Below are positions 24,147-41,922 of a stretch of DNA of 64,000 bases, piece by piece. The notes below the pieces were generated by a model that did no database searches, was not told the DNA's origin, and was given only the letters and a program-made list of their open reading frames with translations. This DNA is from Hemibagrus wyckioides (lineage: Eukaryota > Chordata > Actinopteri > Siluriformes > Bagridae). Position 1 is the first letter of the stretch, and each line of letters opens with the position of its first letter. Position numbers and translations under genes: made by a program. The stretch spans positions 4,832,780-4,896,779 of the forward strand of contig NC_080710.1 of NCBI RefSeq assembly GCF_019097595.1, written 5' to 3'.

Positions 24147-24335
24147 GGTGGCTCAAGTGGTTAAGGCTCTGGGTTGTTGATCGGAGGATCAGGGTTCAAG
24201 CCCCAGCATCACCAAGCTTGGGCAATGCTGTATCATAGCTGCCCCTGTGCTCTGATCCCAACTTCCTCACCTGGGATATGTGAAGAAAAGAATTCTACTG
24301 TGCTGTAATGTATATGTGACGATAATAAAGGCTTC
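24147..24335 (+). mobile_element. tRNA-derived SINE
   Basis: The head reads like a tRNA gene with an A-box-like GGCTCAAGTGGTTAAGG and a B-box-like GGGTTCAAGCCCC (to about 24214, ending CACCA). A non-tRNA body follows, ending near AATAAAGGCTTC. It lies about 130 bases upstream of the cog7 start codon and in the same orientation. It is not a functional tRNA: the cloverleaf is imperfect and it has a SINE body. Confidence 0.75.
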
Positions 24336-24461
24336 ATGCCCTCAGTTCTAGATTAGATTAACACCTACTGATCATCCCTCTCTTTTCACTTCGCCCTCAG
24401 TGTGTACTCGAGGATCCTAAGACTGACCGCGTCAGCTCACGCGAGCCTCAGATCCGCGGTC

Positions 24462-29490
<5,029 letters not shown>

Positions 29491-29780
29491 CAGAGACGCA
29501 CACCATAAAGACATTTTTTTTCCTCCTTCTGTCATCCAGGAGGTTTCTTATTCACCAACTAAAACACTTCAAAAACGGATATATATATATATATATGTAT
29601 GACATTCTGATAATTAGCAGTGTGTCACATGATCATGTAGTGTGTATGGATGTTTGCATTTTACTCTCCTACAGATTAATGGCTCTGTATCGTGTATGTA
29701 GGAGAACTGCAGGTGTGCTGGTGTTATTTGTTTCCTTTAATTTGCTCAATGAACTAAAATAAATAATCTACCAAATTCTT
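29491..29780 (+). other. cog7: cog7 3' UTR and poly(A) signal
   Basis: Follows the TGA at 29488-29490. AATAAA at 29758-29763 is the likely polyadenylation signal. A short (AT)n run lies at 29579-29598. Confidence 0.65.
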
Positions 29781-29859
29781 GATTCTGATTGGTCAGAAGG
29801 TGTTAATGACTTTTTTTTTCTATACAAGCAGTGAATAAGATGATCTCCTCATCATGGCA

Positions 29860-30266
29860 CCTGTTAGTGGGTGGGATATATCAGGCAGCAAGTGAACATT
29901 TTGTCCTCAAAGTTGATGTGTTAGAAGCAGGAAAAATGGACAAGCGAAAGGATTTCAGCTTCAAGTTTGACGAAGGACCAAATTGTGATGGCTAGGCCAC
30001 TGGATCAGAGCATCTCCAAAACTGCAGCTCTTGTGGGGTGTTCCCGGTCTGCAGTGGTCAATAACTATTAAAAGTGTCCTTCCAGTCCTGTAAGTTGCGA
30101 GGGGGGGCCTCACCTATAGGACTTGAATCTTGGTGCCAGATACCACAGCACACCTTCAGGGAGCTAATGGAGTCCATGCCTCAATGGGTCAGGACTGTTT
30201 TGGTAGCAAAAGGGGGACCAACACAATATTAAGCAGGTGGTCATAATGTTATGCCTGATCGGTGTA
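29860..30266 (+). mobile_element. Internally deleted Tc1-like element (family D)
   Basis: The left part carries GTGGGATATATCAGGCAGCA, then a transposase start (GAAAAATGGACAAGCGAAAG) and the helix-turn-helix word CTGCAGCTCTTGTGGGGTGT. It jumps to the C-terminal end, CAGATACCACAGCACACCTT and GTAGCAAAAGGGGGACCAAC, and finishes with GGTCATAATGTTATGCCTGA. The catalytic core is missing. It sits just downstream of the cog7 poly(A) site. Confidence 0.75.
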
Positions 30267-31287
30267 TAGAGAGACTTGTATGGCGCACTTAATTTATACT
30301 AGGGGGAAAAAAACCCTCAGGTACTCTGGTTTCCTCCCCAAATCCAAATACACATGCTTTGTAGGCTGACGCACATCTCTAAATTTTCCATAGTGTGTGT
30401 GTGTGTGTAAGATGTGTGATGGGTTAGCGCCTCATTAAAGTTGTCCCTCACCTTGTTCCCCAAGCCCCAAGGAAAGGATAGGATACGTGCTACACAACGT
30501 TTATTTGTGGATGGATGGATATGATAAAGAAATCTATCATTTATCATTTATCTCAAGAATCATATAATTTATGGAAGGAGTCTCCAGTGCTGGAGAGAAA
30601 ATATTCTTGAGTATATAATCCACAGATATTAGCTTTATTAGCAGATATTAGCAAGCTTTTATCATGTAAACATTCAAATACCATTACTAGCGACCATTAC
30701 TACATATACAGTTTTTTTTTTTCAAAAATCAAACGGCAATGTAATTATTTTAAATGTATTGATATCAAATATATAAATACTTCAAACTGAAATCTTAATT
30801 TTCTTTATTTTTGTTGACAACAACACCTTGTTTACACGTTCCACCAGCAGATGGCGTGCAAAGCAACGTTAACGCTCCTGTTAGTGTATATGTACTGTTA
30901 TAAACGTGGAAATGTCCGGAAAATGTTTTGTACTGATATTCTGTGGTGAAAATAATTATATTAATAATAATAAAAGAGTTTATGTTTAGCATTTAATGCT
31001 ACATGCATACATTTGTTTATGCTACTTAGCAATGTTCTATTAAACTGAATAGAAGTTGTGAAAAGATAGGAGAGAGAGAGAGAGATTGATTTATAGTAAA
31101 TATGTACTTTATAGTACTTAATATTTACTTGGCTAATTACCTGAACATATTCACCCCTATAAAATATTTGGTATATTCCACTCCTTCTTCGTCTATTTAT
31201 GCTAAAACAGATTACTGAAACCAATAAGCAATCAAAATAGACTGTAAAACAATCCATTTCGGAAGTATAGGTTTCTTTTTTAATTTT

Positions 31288-31595
31288 TGGGGCAGCTTTG
31301 TGGTTAACACTGTTGCCTCACAGCAAGAAGGTCCTGGGTTTGAATCCCGGGTATGAATGTGCCTGCCTGGGTTTACTCCCACAGTCCAAAAACATGTACA
31401 TTAGGTTGATTGGTAATTCTAAATTGCCCATAGGAGTGTGTGTGGTTTTCTGTCTATATTTGTGGCCCTGTGATGGACTGGTGACCTGTCCAGGTTGTAC
31501 CCCTGCCTTTTGCCCAGTGTGTTCTGGGATAGGCTCCAGCAGATCCCCGTGACCCTAATTAAGAATAAAGCGGGTATAGAAGATGGATGTATTCA
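31288..31595 (+). mobile_element. tRNA-derived SINE (second family)
   Basis: The head has GTGGTTAACACTGTTGCCTC (A-box region) and CTGGGTTTGAATCCCGGG (B box), then a body with CCTGTGATGGACTGGTGACC, and a tail with AAGCGGGTATAGAAGATGGATG. This arrangement matches an abundant fish SINE type. It is largely complete. Confidence 0.75.
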
Positions 31596-33254
31596 TTCAG
31601 GTTTTCCTGCTTCCTCAAAAAAGAGACTACACTACTGCTAAGTGTGGGCTTCCTTAAAGCCTTAAAGAAGTCAGACCCTTCCCACTTTTTCTAGCCCCAC
31701 CCACCATGTTGCTTAGGCCACACCCCGATGAGACTTAAGCTGGGTCTCAAATGACACATTATACACTATACATTATGTATTCTAGCATCTGGTATGTGAG
31801 TTTTAGAAAGTTCCTATCATCGTCTCAAACCCAGAATATGTAAAATGATGTCTAAAGCATGTAATGTGACAAAACCTTATCAGAAAACAGATTGATCAGA
31901 CCTATATATCCATACCTGCTGCTATAGGTAGGCTTTGTATTCATTGTAATTTGTATTCGCGACAGCTAGAGCTGAGCATTCAGAGATATAAGAAGCGAAG
32001 TCTGATGTCTTGGTGAATTTAATGGTAAAAGAAAAAGAAACAAAAACAAAAACTGAAGCCAGATACACACACACACACACACACACATCAGGAAACATGG
32101 TTACTAATTACTTTAATCGTCTTAATTACTGATCATGTTGATTGGGTTGGCAGTGGTCAGTGTGGCAAAGATTGCATATCTGTAATTCAAGTACATCAAA
32201 TAAAACACAATCAGTACACACAGAAAGTCATGATTGATTCAGCTGATATAATCGCAGGCACGGAAAAGAACGCAACCGAGAAAAGAAACCCACCTGTGCC
32301 AAAAAAAAGAAAGAAAAAAGAAATCAAATAAATAAATAAACATGTCAACAAAGGAATGTGTGTATTTGCATCTGTGACAAATTCAACTTATCACTTAATG
32401 CAAAGAGGACAGGAATGATTGCATTCACACCATGTCTATGGTATGCATCGAGCTTTTGCGTACGTGTGTGTGTGAGAGAGAGGGAAAGAGAGAGAGAGAG
32501 AGAGTGTGTGTGAGAGTGCGCTTTTTACTTTTCGCTGCTTGAAAAACAAAAAAATCTTGGCACAATCATACAAAACTCTAACTCTCTATGTTCCTATATT
32601 CCGGTTTTGCGAAAATCATTCAGTGAATTTTTAAACACCCAAAAATAAAAATAAAAAACACACACACATGTAGGGTTTTAAAGGTTTTCTTATGATAGGT
32701 TTGTGACTAAAACATGACGATTTGTTTGAACAATTAAACAAAAAAACATAACATAACAAAACATGTGTATATAAAGTACCAAGCAGAAGTCTGGACAAAC
32801 TGGATGTTTTATTAAGTTTCTTTTAAAAAACCACAACATGAAGGTTGACACCATTGTGTTTCAGAAATATTATTTTAAAGCAGCTGTTTGTCGTTTTTAC
32901 AGCCCCCCTGCTGTTTGAGAGGAGGAACTGTGATTAAGATTGATATACTGATAAGCCCCGCCCCTTTTTGGAGTCACCTTGACAGAAATATGCCAAATAT
33001 TGTGTTGTGTTATTTTGTTCCAAGCCTAAATGTCATTCATTTTCACGTCGAAACCTTCATGGATGTGTCCGGTCTAATCCGATCTTCTGTCTGGTACTAT
33101 ATATTTACACAGATATATGAATATATTTCTAAAGAAAACATTTTTCTTTCATAGCAGCATCTTAAAACCTGGCAGTCTGAAACACACAGTGTTCTTTAAC
33201 GTTTCCCCACATTCTCCTCCTAACATTTTTGTGCTCTTTTTTTTTTGTCTTTCC

Positions 33255-33256
<2 letters not shown>

Positions 33257-33286
<30 letters not shown>

Positions 33287-33288
33287 CA
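33257..33288. repeat. (CTGT)n microsatellite
   Basis: About seven to eight CTGT units beside a T run, in the region downstream of kcnc3. Confidence 0.85.
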
Positions 33289-35227
33289 TCCCTTCTTCTT
33301 CTTTTTTCTTTCTTAAAATCACTTTGCTCACTGGCAGCATTTTGTGATAATTGATCATTTTATTAACACAGCTGAAGAGTGTAAAAAATAATTATAATAC
33401 ATTCAGTCCACTCTTGTGTAATTTACAGCTACACACACACACACACACAAAACACGATTGATGCTACTGGGATTTCGAAGAGGCTTCTCTGCTACAGTTT
33501 TAGGTCAAACACAAAAACAAACAAAAAGAATTCCACAAATAACGGTTTGTTTCAGCTACTCAGGATCGTTATTTTTTTGCTAAAATTACGATTTTGATTA
33601 AAACACGTGACCTGGGCCTGATTCCAAATCACATTGGCTTGATGTGAGTTTGAAGCTACAGGCAAATCTGCCCTGTCTCAAATGTACCATCACCATGGAA
33701 ACGGAAATTTAATAGAGGCTACACCCAACGCCGGTATAGACATACCGTAATCATCATTTTCACCTAGTCAAGAATTTTGAGTCCAGTCAAAATATTATTT
33801 GTTTGTTGTGATGGTGGACTGGGAAAACCCTTTATACAATGAAATTTGGCGAAACCCCAGGCATTTTTGAACCGAAATTCTGAAATTCTTTTGTATTCCC
33901 CGCAACCAAATTTCGAAAATATATTGTCAAAAAACACCTTAAAAGTAAAAAAAAAAAAAACTGGAGATGATCCAATACCTTTATCAAAGCATGACATTCA
34001 CTGTATAAGAAACTCCTCAGGACTGGAAAATTCTTCAGAAACTGTACTTTGTTTTTCTACATAAGTAGTATTTTGGATGGTTTGTACTAGTATTATCGAA
34101 ATGTGTGAAATTTAAAAACCAGAAAAAAAACCCAACATACTTCTCGGCCTTCAAAGTACTTGTTAAAAATCTAAAAGGTTTGTTATAAAAAGCGAATTGT
34201 GTACACTTAAAAAAAATTCAAATTTCTCCAAATAAATAAATAAATCAATAAATAAAATAGAATTTTAAAAAACTGCACATTTATGCAGGGAAAAAATAAT
34301 TTTCAATAAGCTTATTAACGTTGGCAAATTGTCTATCAGATAAATAATTCTAACGAACTATGGTTACATTACCAAGTACAAAATTAATTTTAACAACATT
34401 TACAAGAAGATTTTCCCTGTCCTCTATAAATAAGTTATTGACCGCATGCTAAGGTGCCCAACGTTTCTTCCATTCTCCACTCACATTTTAATCTCAATTA
34501 TTTGGTTGCGACAAACTGTAAGTGCCACAAACTAGTGTGGAAAAAGGGTTAGCTAGCAAGGTCTTAGGATGTAAATCAAAACATTTTTTTTGTTTACATG
34601 ATTTCTTAAAATTTGTGGTGTTCCGATATGCTACTGGCCCAAAATTTTGGCCTAAATTTCGGTCACCATTTTTGCCAGTTTGACAAAAACCAGCTGGGTT
34701 TTTCCCAGACCTCCACACATTTTCAATTGAAAGAATTCTGTAACAGCGTCAAAACAGCTATGACGTTTAAAGTTGTCTTCGCTGATACAATTCAGCGTCA
34801 CTGACTTTCTGTTATTCGCCGCGCTCGGCTCAAGGCAGGACAGCATCGGAAGACCTCGAAAACACCCCAAGGTTCTAGAAGAAACCGTGACGTGATGATG
34901 TGGAAAAAGCAAAGATTACGTCCCTTGTGCGATTTCAGTATTGCTGCTAAAGTTGTTTTTGTAAAAACCAAAAATTGGTTTGAATTCGTAGAGAGAGAGA
35001 CAGACAAAAAAAAAAGGACAGACAGGACAGACAGTTGGACTGAAATACAAGCAAGACAAGCATCCCACTTCTTCTTCTTTTTTTTTCACCTGAGACTAGA
35101 CAAACTCTTGTCTATTAAAAGAAAATTCCCCACAACACCCTTCTGCCCAGCTACAACCTCCACAGTATTCACACTATTATTGTCGTTGGTATTTATTGCC
35201 ACATCGACTCGACTCAGACTGAGATGC

Positions 35228-35230
<3 letters not shown>

Positions 35231-35299
<69 letters not shown>
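35231..35299. repeat. (AT)n microsatellite
   Basis: About 34 AT units with a single G interruption near 35285. Confidence 0.95.
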
Positions 35300-38200
35300 G
35301 ATTTATATAGTTTTGCTTTCAATGCATGCTGGGGAAAAAAAATAAGGCTGGATTAAAAGAAGGTTTGAAAATCAGCACCACTTTGGCTACAGAAGAAGCT
35401 AGAAAAAAAAAGAAAAGAAAAGCCTCTCAGCAATCTAATACTACCAGACAACAGATCACACACTCATGCCTGCAAAATGTGTGTCCGTGGACATGTGACG
35501 TGAACGTGGAAAATCGACGAGATATTATAAGTGGGGCAATAAGTAGCAAAGGAGAATTTGGTGTGATTTCTAATTGTTTTTTTTTCTCCTTCAAATCTAA
35601 TAAAAGTTTATCTTGCAGTCATACATATAGTCTGATATTTATTCACATTTTTTTTACTATTTCAAAACAAAATATAGCTCTTTTTAATATAATCTTTTTT
35701 TTTAAATATTCATTGCATATCATTTTTTATTTGATCTTTTTTTTTATATAATAATTATTATTTTATTTATTTATTTTTTTAAATGTATTTCTAGCCCTCC
35801 TCACTTCAACTAAGGGCTTGCAGAAAATACTCATGCAAAGAACTCATGCTGGTAAACAATGTTACAAAAAAACAAAACAAAAAAAAAACATTTTCTTAAC
35901 GTTTTTTTTCTTTTCATTTTTTTGAAATCTTTTTTTGTTTTTTTAAAGATTTGTCCTTGCATTTTCTCTCTTTTTTTTTTTTTAAATCTCCATTATTTCA
36001 TTGTTCAGTCTTCTTGCTTCCTCCATTTCAGGAGCTCTTGATTTATTTATTTTTTATTTTTTTTGTTAGTCTCTTTATTCCCTCCTTTCCTCTGAGTAGG
36101 AAGCAGTTGCAGTGTTGCAGGGTTTTTCCCACCCTTTCATTTTTTTTTCCAATTCCCAGGTGCAGTTTTTTTGTTTCTTTGTATGATTCTTGAACTGCTC
36201 TTCTGTTATTTCTCCCGCCCACTTATCAAAATATATAGATATATATATATTTCTTCTACTTTGTACATTTGTCCTCCCTTATTGTTTTTTTTTTTTTACT
36301 GGAAGTACCAATGTCCTTGAAGACAAATTTCCTTGATGTTGGAGGACATAAAAGACAGAGCGAAAGGGAGAACAGGAGATATCAGGAAAACCACCTTTAA
36401 AGACCTCCATAAGCCTAAATCATCTCTAAAAAGGTATAAGGGTAGCATGCACACGTTATTGGTCCGAGCAGTCGTCGATGATGTGGCAGTGTGTCAGTCA
36501 AGTGTTGACGATGTGCACATGGATTCACTATGGCAGCTTTAGCTCTACTACTAAAATTAATTCATTAAAAAATAAATAACTCAAGTATCACTTTCAAAGA
36601 GAGACATTCAAAGAAGGGACTTGAGAACGGATCTTTCTCAGGAAAAGACCGTCATACTGCTAATAAGCTTGGCAGAGATTTAATGGCATTAACTGGTCCT
36701 GCTACACCTGATAGCCTGTGTGCATCTAAAGGGAGAATCTTGTTGGTTCGGCGATCCAGACTTTACCTAAGGGAACCAATCTTGGACTCTTATTTGGTCT
36801 CGGTGGAGGGCTTTGGTTTGGCGGACTAAATGATTTGAAGTTGCCTTTTCTGAACCGATGGAAAAGAATGGAAGACTCATGTCAGAATAGCAACCCATAC
36901 CATAAAAGGTGTCCAAGTCATAAAACTAAAATAGGGACATGTAAGTGTAAAAGGTACTGGGGGCTTCTATAAAAAGAAAGGAACAAACAAAACAAACAAA
37001 AAGAACACGACTACACAGGACAAGTATGCTGACGACATGTTCCTCCGGAATGCTAAAACGATAAAGGTTTGTGCATGACTAAGTCATTATTAGTCAGTGT
37101 GTGCAAACCGTTAATGAATATCAAAGTCTCTAAAAATTGCTGGAGAGGATTGTCCACCAACAAATGCTACAAAGGGTTAGCAGAGATGCTACATGATTAA
37201 TCTAGCTTGGTCCATCATTCTCAAAAACGTAGAATAATGCACACTCAGAGCTCCATGCCGCAGATTAACGCGGTACTCGGGGCTTCTGGTGTTTTGATCT
37301 TATACGGCAGACACAAAGCATTATGGAATGTTTTTGTTTGAATTTTTTTTTTCGCCTCACATGTCACTTTTCTCTCCAAATCAGATTGAAATGCCCAGTG
37401 TCTCGCTGTATTAAGAAGAAGTCTTTCAGTAGAACGAGGAATGGGTCCAGAATTCCAAGAGGTTGCTTTGGTTACTGTGTGAAGATCCAGCCTCAGACGC
37501 TTACATTTTCCATGTCTTTCCGGGCAATTCCTCCGTCACACCAACATTCCTCAAGTGTCGCATCTTGGATGAGATGCGCCTCCATCCGTAAACTCAGAAA
37601 ACAACACCTAATTGTGTCTTCTTTAAAGAATCGGTGAATGCTAGAAACTTAACACTGTGGACAAAAGCAAAGACAAGAAGCTGGTTAGAAATTTGTTTTA
37701 ACCTTCAAATCCAACATAAAATGCTGGGTTTAAAATAAACTATTTCAAAGTTATACGTATTGGTGTTAAAAATAAAAATAAAAAAAAGAAGAAATGGATT
37801 TGAAATAAAAAACAGATTTTGTTGAACAAATTCAACCTACATTATAGATAAAACACATGCACTTCACACTGGTATGTAATGTATCTTTAAAGGGGTGTAA
37901 AACTCCAGTCCTGCAAAATATCTCAATACTTCAACTTATGAAATGATTCAGAAATTAGTGAGAATGTTATATGTAGAATTTCAGGCTATGTTGTAGTGTG
38001 AAAAATCCCAGAAAACCCTTTTTTCCCCCACACTGTAATTTCTGGATATTTTGCACAATGATTCGAACAGCAAGAATGGAATAATCCACCCCAGATACAT
38101 TTATTACAGTAAATACTTAATAATTGTTATTAAACAATTAAAAAACCACTCATAAAAGGAAACTTATTAGTTAAAATGGACAACAGTAGAAAGCTGGGGT

Positions 38201-41200
38201 GGCTTTACCTGTCGATGGTGGTTAAAGTTAAGCATGCGAAAGTTCTGTTAACAGATAATTCACTATTAACTGTAGTTTAAAATCATTCATGTATCATTTG
38301 GATTCATTTTATGATTCGGCAACACAAACTGAAATAGGCTAGGAGAACTTCAGGAGAATCGGGAACGCTGGAGGTTGTCCAGCAGAATCACAACGTCAAC
38401 AATTGGAAGAAATGTTGCTGTAGTTCAATTTACTGGACAGTGTTTGTCTTGACAGATTTATTTATAAACTCTTTTACCTGCAAAAGTACTAAGATTGATG
38501 TGCAATGTTTGCGTGCTTGAATGAACAGTGGGTGCACATATGGTGTGTAAGTGCAGTATTTTTTTTTTAATGTAGCTTGTGCAAAAGAATACATCGATAT
38601 AGCACACAAACACGCACAACAAAATACTATACAAGACAAAACACCATACGATTTGGGACATGGCACAGAATAAGCAACATACAGTGAGATAGATACATTA
38701 TAGATCCTTTTAATGGGTTTTCACGTATATTGTGTAGATACAGGTATGTACAGCAAAGTTGGCAGGTGAAGCTAGTTAAATCTAGCTAGTGGTTTATTTG
38801 ATTCATCCATTCGTTCTTTCATTCATTCGATTGTTTATTTTTTAAATAACACACAGCAGCTTAAAAGTAGCCTCATAGAGGGAGCTCACAGTTTCAAAAC
38901 AAACATGTCTGAAAGTGTCCTGATCGTGTTGTATCCGTTACAACAATATGGAAGACACCCCCCCACACACACACTACACAAACAGCTGAGAGTTGAAATT
39001 CTCTACATTTTCCAAAAAACAACATTTGTACAACTACATAACTACAACAACAGGACAATAATATTAGATATACAAGTGGACACTGACTGGATGACAAATG
39101 GAGAAATGGTGACTGGTATTGATCAAGGATATAAATCTCCTCCCTGGCTAATTCTATTATCGTTTAAGGAATGGGATTTTTAATTTACGTAAATGCCTCT
39201 GGAGCTCTTACGGGCCGCGCTACTCTGACGCTCCTACTTTTATGGAGAAGGAGCGGCTCTGAAAGAACAGCTATTGCACTCGGAGTGTCTTAAGATCGCC
39301 CGTAAGTTTTTTTTTCCTGAATCTGTCACAGTAACACTAATCCCAAACACTAGAATTTCATTATAGTGTTCTTATTAGAATGGTAAGAATTTCCGAAATA
39401 CACAAAATCTATTGTACTTTTTTTCCCCATAATGCACTGAAAGCAAGTGAGAATAATAATAAATAAAACTAGCTGCTACGTTGGATGTTCCAGTACACTC
39501 ATTTTCCTTGCAGCTCTCCTTTCAAGCAAAATACCCATGTAAACTAGAAAAAATTGTAAATCTAGTAGCCATCTTAGTTAAATTATAAACATTTCTTAAA
39601 AAAAAAGTTTTCAGCAAATCATTGTTTCCTACTAGACTATAAAATAATAATTTTTTTCTCCATCAATTCTAATAAGAACCCTTTTAATTAAATCCTAGAG
39701 TTTGATATACGCCCTGCTTTACTCCTACTATGAAAATTCTATGCAAAGATCAGCTAGAAATCTTGGCCCAGTTTTGCTATGACAGGCGCCATGTTTAAAA
39801 CAAAATGGCTCCTTTTTTATTTTTAAATGTGCGCCAACAATTGGCTGATTATTCTCCATTAGGAAACTACGCAAACATCTAATGCTAATATATAATAATT
39901 TACGTACACAGTATTTGCAATTATTGCAATATATTATTTTACTTTTCTTTTTTATTTTCTGATTCCAAGGAAGCATTTTCTCAGAAATGGCTTTGTTATT
40001 ATTATTATTTATTTATTTTATTTTAATTAAAATTTTTTTTTTACCCCTTTTAAAATTCTGGAAGCACTTGGTCCGACAGACCTGAATATTTTCTATCTAA
40101 CAAAAAGATACACAGATAGTTAACACTTGCGTATATATCATATACAAATGAAACAGAGTGGAAAAAAGGAATGTTTTTAACAATAAAAACAATTATCTTC
40201 AAAAAATTACATTGGAAGCAGATTTTTTAAAAAACAAACAAACAAACAAACAACAGGACATTAACAAGGACAAGATCAAAAAAGCACTAGTCATATAATC
40301 TTCAAATCTGCTTAGCTACTTCATACACTGATCATTAGTTTTTTGTTTTTTTTTACAAACACGTGTGCGCATGAAGAACTTTTCCAGCATCATGAGTGGT
40401 ATATTGCACATTTTGCATGTATATATATAATCAATATTTCCTATAAATGGTGAGTTTTCCCAGATCAAAAATGATTCCTTACTTTTTCAATTTCACTGGG
40501 TTTGGATAAAATAAAAAATAAATTAAATAAATAAATTAGTGTAGAAAAATGTTCAAACAAATCATTTGAATTAATGCCCAAATTGTCTTACTTTGCAGTG
40601 TAATCACTGCCGGATTATTTGCAAGAATTTATTTTGTGTAGATTGTACAAACGTAAAAAAAATAATAAATAAATAAATAAATAAATAACAAGCCAAAATG
40701 AACAAAAAAAATATGTTGATAAGTGCTAAGAATGTAAACAAACAAAAAAGCATAAACAAAATGATGTGAATTAATAAGTCGCTCCACTCGCAGCATCCCA
40801 TTGTATCCAATTTATCCTCCATCGAATTGATCCTATATGAATGTAACATGTAGCTAGTATCTAGCATGAGATCTGCAGATATTATTAGCCAAGATAATCA
40901 TAGTGTTATTTAAACCAAAAAAAACTTTTAAGAGCATACAATAAATTTCACTTTTCCTTCTAAACCTGTTTGTGTAAGGATCGTATATACTAGCTTGTAC
41001 GCATTCATCGCATTAAAAATGTTCAGTGATTATTATCCAGTCCGGTGAAAGGATAAGGTTTAGCAAAATGTCAGGAAGATCATTTAAGTAGCTCCGTTCG
41101 TCTTCCTCGCATCGTTCTTTGGCAGCCTGTTTTATATCTCGCTCTACTGATGAGAATGAAGATGTTTGGCCCACGATAGTATTGAGCACAACAGCTACTT

Positions 41201-41922
41201 GTATAGAGTTCACACTTACTGTTCTCTAATGCTAGGTTCACAATAGCTAGCGACAAAGCCACAAGTGTAAATTCTGTTCTAAATCCTTAAACCTGGAACC
41301 ATTCCTAGGGCGGATCCTGGTCCGACTTTTCTTCAATTCTTTGAAAAAAAAAACTGTACGTATAACCATAGATTCCTTTTATCCTCCTTTTTTTATACTT
41401 CCGCTTAACAAAAGTAGCTGTTGTTGATGCCGGGTGTTGAGTTTATGTATCCTAACTGACCACAAAGCTATTACGAAGTTTGGCGTGAAACATGAAGGTT
41501 GGTGCTAGTTACCAGCTACACATTTTAGCTACTACAATTTTTTACATGACTAAAGACACATGCGACTTTTCACTTGCTAGTGTGAACCTAGGCTAAGGCT
41601 TTACGACTTAATATAGCTAATCAGCGTTTTTTATTTTTGTGAATTTCCGAGGAATATTCCTACTTGGTAATTTCAATCCAATCTTGCTGCTGATCAGATT
41701 GATCTCACTAAAATACAACGCAGTGCACCTTCTTGCAGCACTACTTATACGCATGCACCTGAAGCTGAGTGGACGAGGATGGAGGAAGGGCTCGCTACAT
41801 TCAAGATGGTTATTGTTGGTTATTGCTTCCATTGAGTTCCACTGGTCAGCCTCCATCCTGTCTTCCTCCTGTTCCCCTGTCCTGAGTTTCTAGCATTTTC
41901 CTTGTTGCTTTATTTTTTCGCT

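Larger units (their letters stand above)
31610..41922 (-). other. AT-rich region downstream of kcnc3, probably partly its 3' UTR
   Basis: About 10 kb with no coding exon I can support. It is rich in T or A runs, (TA)n and short repeats; predicted frames are low-complexity (for example 35326-35751 +). The kcnc3 stop codon is at 41923-41925 and transcription runs leftward into this region. Kv3 transcripts can have long 3' UTRs, so the right-hand part is likely transcribed. The end point cannot be set because many AATAAA-like words occur. Confidence 0.45.

Noticed and set aside
24147..24214. tRNA-like sequence upstream of cog7
   Set aside because: A and B boxes are present, but the stems pair poorly and a SINE body follows, so it is a retroposon head and not a tRNA gene.
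34892..35356. 154-codon frame ending in alternating Ile-Tyr
   Set aside because: Much of it is an (AT)n microsatellite and a T run; no splice or domain evidence.
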